From NCBI GenBank assembly GCA_036507005.1, contig DASXQT010000010.1, forward strand, positions 1 to 64,000: a stretch of DNA of 64,000 nt, read 5' to 3'. A program made the position numbers and the translations under genes. Under the pieces are notes generated by a model, which saw only the letters and a program-made list of their open reading frames with translations, ran no database searches and was not told where the DNA came from. Each line of letters opens with the position of its first letter. Within the stretch, counting starts at the first letter, position 1. The stretch is from WS-2 sp036507005. Lineage in GTDB: Bacteria > Eisenbacteria > RBG-16-71-46. This document shows positions 61,318-64,000 of the stretch, piece after piece.

Positions 61318-61345
61318 TTGACCCTCGGTCGACGGGAGCTAGCAT
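61318..61345 (+). promoter_or_regulatory. Promoter of the 61446 gene
   Basis: TTGACC (61318-61323), 16 bases, TAGCAT (61340-61345), then TTTGTG. Same spacing and -10 block as the promoter at 40989. The leader is about 95 bases. Confidence 0.6.
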
Positions 61346-61445
61346 TTTGTGCGCTCGGCTCCGTGTCGAGTGGCCGCATCTGCGGCTTCACCCCACTTCG
61401 AGCCGGTCCCTACTCAGATGCGTGGCCGCGCGTCCGGGAGGAACC

Positions 61446-62585
61446 ATGTGCAAGCTCCCCTCGCTTTATCTCCTGCTGTTCGGCGCCGCGTTTTCCCCCA
61501 CCATTTCTGCGGCCGCCGGCCCTCCCGCTCTCGATCACGTGATCGTGGTGGTGATGGAGAACCACACGTACGACCAGGTGCGCACCGCTAGCTACACCGC
61601 GAGCTTGATCCGGAACTACACCTCCTTCTCCAAGTCCTACGCCCTCACCCATCCTTCCCAGCCCAACTACCTCGCGCTCTGGGCCGCCACGACGCAGGGC
61701 GTCACCAACGACAACTGTCCCGCGCCGGGCTCGCCCTACACCGACGAAAACCTCGGACACGCGATCCAGGTGGCGGGCAAGAGGTGGAAGGCCTACTCCG
61801 AGAATCTGCCGTCGGCCGGCAGCACCGCGTGCACCGCCTCGAGCTCCCTCTACACCCGCAAGCACGATCCCTGGACCAACTACTCGAACTGCAACCACGC
61901 CTGGGAGGTTCCCTATGGCCAGCTCGCCACCGACATCGCCGCCGGCACGCTCCCGGACCTGGCGTTCGTCATTCCGAACAATTGCGACAACACCCACGAT
62001 TGCTCGGTCTCGACCGGCGACGCCTGGCTCGCGAGCAACCTGCCGTCGATGATCTCCGCGGTGGGCCCGCGCGGACTGGTCATCCTCACGTGGGACGAGG
62101 ACGACAAGAACCACGGCAACCACATCCTCACCGTCTTCGCCGGACCGGTGGTGAAGACGAACTACGTCTCGAGCACCACCATCACGCACTACACCCTGGT
62201 GCGTACGATCTGCGACGCGCTCGGGATCGGCGCCTTCGCCAACGCGGCGACGGAGAGCGGCGTGAGCGACGTGTGGAACACCACCACGGACGTGCCGCCG
62301 GCGGTCGTCGCGGGTGCCAGGCTCGGCGAGCCCCGTCCCAACCCCTTCCGCGGCTCGGTCTCGGCCACGCTCGAGCTGGAGGATGCGTCCTGGATCGAGG
62401 CCGCGATCTACGACCTCGAAGGCCGGCGGGTGCGGTGGCTCGTCTCGGGTACCCGGCAGGGCGCGGTCGAGGTCCAATGGGACGGGACGCGCGACGACGG
62501 CGGCGCGGCGCCCGGGGGCCTCTACTTCCTGCGCGTCGAGGTGGCGGGCGCGGTGCTGGAGAGAAGGCTGGTCCGCGTTCGTTGA
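61446..62585 (+). CDS. Secreted phosphoesterase (acid phosphatase/phospholipase C-like) with FlgD-like tail
   Basis: A 379-residue exported enzyme (RBS GGGAGGAACC, signal LPSLYLLLFGAAFSPTISA). It belongs to the PF04185 phosphoesterase family: HVIVVVMENHTYDQV (Glu/Asn metal site), THPSQPNYLALWA (nucleophile loop with Thr/Ser), FVIPNNCDNTHDCS, and LTWDEDDKNHGNHILT (Asp/His). The C terminus (about 300-379) is a FlgD-like sorting domain: NPFRGSVSATLEL, IYDLEGRRVRWL, GLYFLRVEV. Acid phosphatase or phospholipase activity is inferred from the family. Confidence 0.88.
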   Translation: MCKLPSLYLLLFGAAFSPTISAAAGPPALDHVIVVVMENHTYDQVRTASYTASLIRNYTSFSKSYALTHPSQPNYLALWAATTQGVTNDNCPAPGSPYTDENLGHAIQVAGKRWKAYSENLPSAGSTACTASSSLYTRKHDPWTNYSNCNHAWEVPYGQLATDIAAGTLPDLAFVIPNNCDNTHDCSVSTGDAWLASNLPSMISAVGPRGLVILTWDEDDKNHGNHILTVFAGPVVKTNYVSSTTITHYTLVRTICDALGIGAFANAATESGVSDVWNTTTDVPPAVVAGARLGEPRPNPFRGSVSATLELEDASWIEAAIYDLEGRRVRWLVSGTRQGAVEVQWDGTRDDGGAAPGGLYFLRVEVAGAVLERRLVRVR

Positions 62586-62648
62586 CCCGGCTGCGGGCCG
62601 GACGTGGGGGCAGGCGCTCACCGCGGACGGTGGTATCCTGATACGACC

Positions 62649-63842
62649 ATGCGTCCCGTGGCCGCCGTACTCTGCCTGCTCGCCCTCTCGGCCTCCGGCT
62701 GCGCCAAGTCGAGATCGCACCCGACTGCTCCGCAGCCGCTGGGCCAGGGCACCCCGCTCGGCGCGGCGGGCGCGTTCCTGAGTGGCAACCACTTCGTATG
62801 GTCGGCGCTCACGAACGAGATCGTAGGATCGGGGGACATTTCCACCCTCTCGCTGGTCGCGATGCACGGGACGACCGGGGCCACTCGGGTGCTCGACAGC
62901 GCGGCCGCGCTGCTGCCGGTCGCGCCCGCGGCCGGAACGCCGGTGTACTACGAGGCGCTCCTGCTCGACCCTACGCTCACCGGCAACGACAGCGTTGCGC
63001 TGCGACGGGTGTCGCTCGGCGGCGGAGCGCCGGTGCAGCTCGACGCAATACCAGGGCTCGAATTGTATGCCCACGAGATCTCCGGCGACGGCGACTGGCT
63101 GGCCTGGGGGCGCACGATCGGCCTCTTCACTTCCGATTCCCTCGTGATCGAAGCAACCGCGACCGGCGCGCGGAGTCGCATCGAGCCCGGCTTCCCCATC
63201 CTGGTTTCCCCGGACGGTTCGCAGTTTCTCTACCGCACCGATCTCCTGCCCGGCATGAAGCTCCGGGACCGCGTCGCCGGCACGAGCGCGCCGTTCGACC
63301 TCGGATTGCCGGCAGACGCGCGCCTCGCGGGGATGCGGTGGGACGCGGGCGGCCTGCATGCGCTGTACCTCCTGGGCAAGGGGCAGCTCCACGTCCGGCA
63401 CCTCGCGAGCGGCACCTCGGAGGCGCTCTATTCGGCGAGCGACAGCCTGGTATCGATTTCGGGCACCTGGTCCCCGAACGGCGCGCGCGTGGCGCTGTGG
63501 AGCGATGTCCCCGCCGTCGAACCGGCGCACACGGTGTCGCTGCACGTCGTGGACGTCGCGGCGAAGAACGGCGCCGTGGTCGCCACGGGCAGCGTCACCG
63601 CGTCGCCCGGTTTCCCGCTCCTCCTCGGGGCGATCGCGTTCTCGCCCGACTCGAGGCGGGTCGCCTACCAGTACGCCGATCAGGTGTTCACGCACGATTT
63701 TCCGGTGGCGACGGCCGCGGCCCCGGGGTTCGTCTCGCTGGCCGGCGGCGCCGCGCTCGCGGCCCGGTCGCCGAGCGAGGTCGCGCGGCTCGCGATCGCC
63801 AGGGCGCGGGCCGTCTCCGTACGAGCGCGGCTCTCGCCTTGA
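62649..63842 (+). CDS. Lipoprotein with beta-propeller (TolB/WD40-like) repeats
   Basis: A 397-residue lipoprotein: MRPVAAVLCLLALSASGC is a lipoprotein signal, and the mature protein starts at Cys18. Repeats such as AHEISGDGDWLAWGRTIGLF, ILVSPDGSQFLYRTDLL, SGTWSPNGARVALWSDVP and AIAFSPDSRRVAYQYADQVF are SPDG-type propeller blades as in TolB and WD40-like PD40 proteins. No enzyme site. It is probably a periplasmic or surface binding protein; it may be co-transcribed with the phosphoesterase 63 bases upstream. Confidence 0.8.
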   Translation: MRPVAAVLCLLALSASGCAKSRSHPTAPQPLGQGTPLGAAGAFLSGNHFVWSALTNEIVGSGDISTLSLVAMHGTTGATRVLDSAAALLPVAPAAGTPVYYEALLLDPTLTGNDSVALRRVSLGGGAPVQLDAIPGLELYAHEISGDGDWLAWGRTIGLFTSDSLVIEATATGARSRIEPGFPILVSPDGSQFLYRTDLLPGMKLRDRVAGTSAPFDLGLPADARLAGMRWDAGGLHALYLLGKGQLHVRHLASGTSEALYSASDSLVSISGTWSPNGARVALWSDVPAVEPAHTVSLHVVDVAAKNGAVVATGSVTASPGFPLLLGAIAFSPDSRRVAYQYADQVFTHDFPVATAAAPGFVSLAGGAALAARSPSEVARLAIARARAVSVRARLSP

Positions 63843-64000
63843 CCGGCGCGGCCCCACGTCAAGCCGAGATCAAAGATAGGGCGCGCCCGCAGGATTTCGT
63901 GGTGCGCGGTGCCTCCGTGGCGTAGCTTCCCGCGCGGCCGGAGAACGCCGGGCGAAGGGATGCACGGCGCGACGAACGAGGCATGGAAGCGAAGAACGCC
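63843..64000. other. Right end, non-coding
   Basis: The last 158 bases carry no complete gene. An ATG near 63983 (gcatggaagcg) could begin the next gene beyond the window. Confidence 0.3.

Noticed and set aside
1..64000. CRISPR array, rRNA operon, complete tRNA, insertion sequence or replication origin
   Set aside because: No regularly spaced repeats, rRNA landmarks, full tRNA cloverleaf, transposase motifs or DnaA-box clusters were seen.

Overview
The window is a high-GC (roughly 70%) bacterial chromosome segment. It has about 50 protein genes on both strands, short intergenic gaps, many four-base start/stop overlaps, and frequent GTG/TTG starts. Several secreted proteins end in a FlgD-like Ig domain, others carry lipoprotein or outer-membrane signals, and an HNH-endonuclease family common in Candidatus Eisenbacteria-type genomes is present. 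I therefore infer an uncultured Gram-negative bacterium of the Eisenbacteria/FCB neighbourhood. This rests on protein style only; no marker gene is present.

Layout. 1-10.2 kb: partial HNH nuclease, DUF4838 lipoprotein, gamma-glutamylcyclotransferase overlapping argJ, an unusual AroH-type chorismate mutase fused to prephenate dehydrogenase, a DinB-like gene, alpha-glucan phosphorylase, a PaaA/BoxB-like diiron oxygenase and a GNAT. 10.2-18.8 kb: two secreted proteins sharing a C-terminal WG-x-LK-x-x-YR motif, a hydrolase, pabB-pabC, and a broken mosaic secreted gene. 18.9-30.6 kb: paired amidohydrolases, small enzymes, PhzF, DinB genes, a MerB-like gene with an in-frame UGA, a secreted hydrolase, and a TPR protein. 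30.6-40.8 kb: a molybdopterin oxidoreductase/cytochrome b cluster on the minus strand, a lipoprotein, a berberine-bridge-type FAD oxidoreductase, a beta-propeller and envelope proteins. 41.1-48.1 kb: a secreted protein, nth, and three tandem paralogous polytopic membrane proteins with TPR tails. 48.3-51.5 kb: a lower-GC accessory island (two membrane proteins, a TIGR02391/Ymh protein, a decayed tyrosine integrase) abutting a 5' half of tRNA-Ser(CGA). 51.6-63.9 kb: an outer-membrane protein, MATE transporter, a SbcD-like nuclease with a membrane-spanning SbcC/YhaN-like ATPase, an M28 peptidase, a secreted phosphoesterase and a lipoprotein propeller.

The strongest unusual signal is at 25542-26219. 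This MerB-fold (organomercurial lyase-like) reading frame is interrupted by a single UGA exactly where the catalytic Cys159 of MerB should be. A five-pair hairpin with a GGUC apical loop starts 15 nt after the UGA, as in bacterial SECIS elements, and homology continues for another 78 codons. I interpret it as a candidate selenocysteine-containing MerB-family enzyme.

Metabolic links: argJ serves arginine synthesis, aroH-tyrA tyrosine synthesis, pabB/pabC folate synthesis and glgP glycogen breakdown. These sit among many secreted or surface proteins. No rRNA, complete tRNA, CRISPR array or insertion sequence was recognised.
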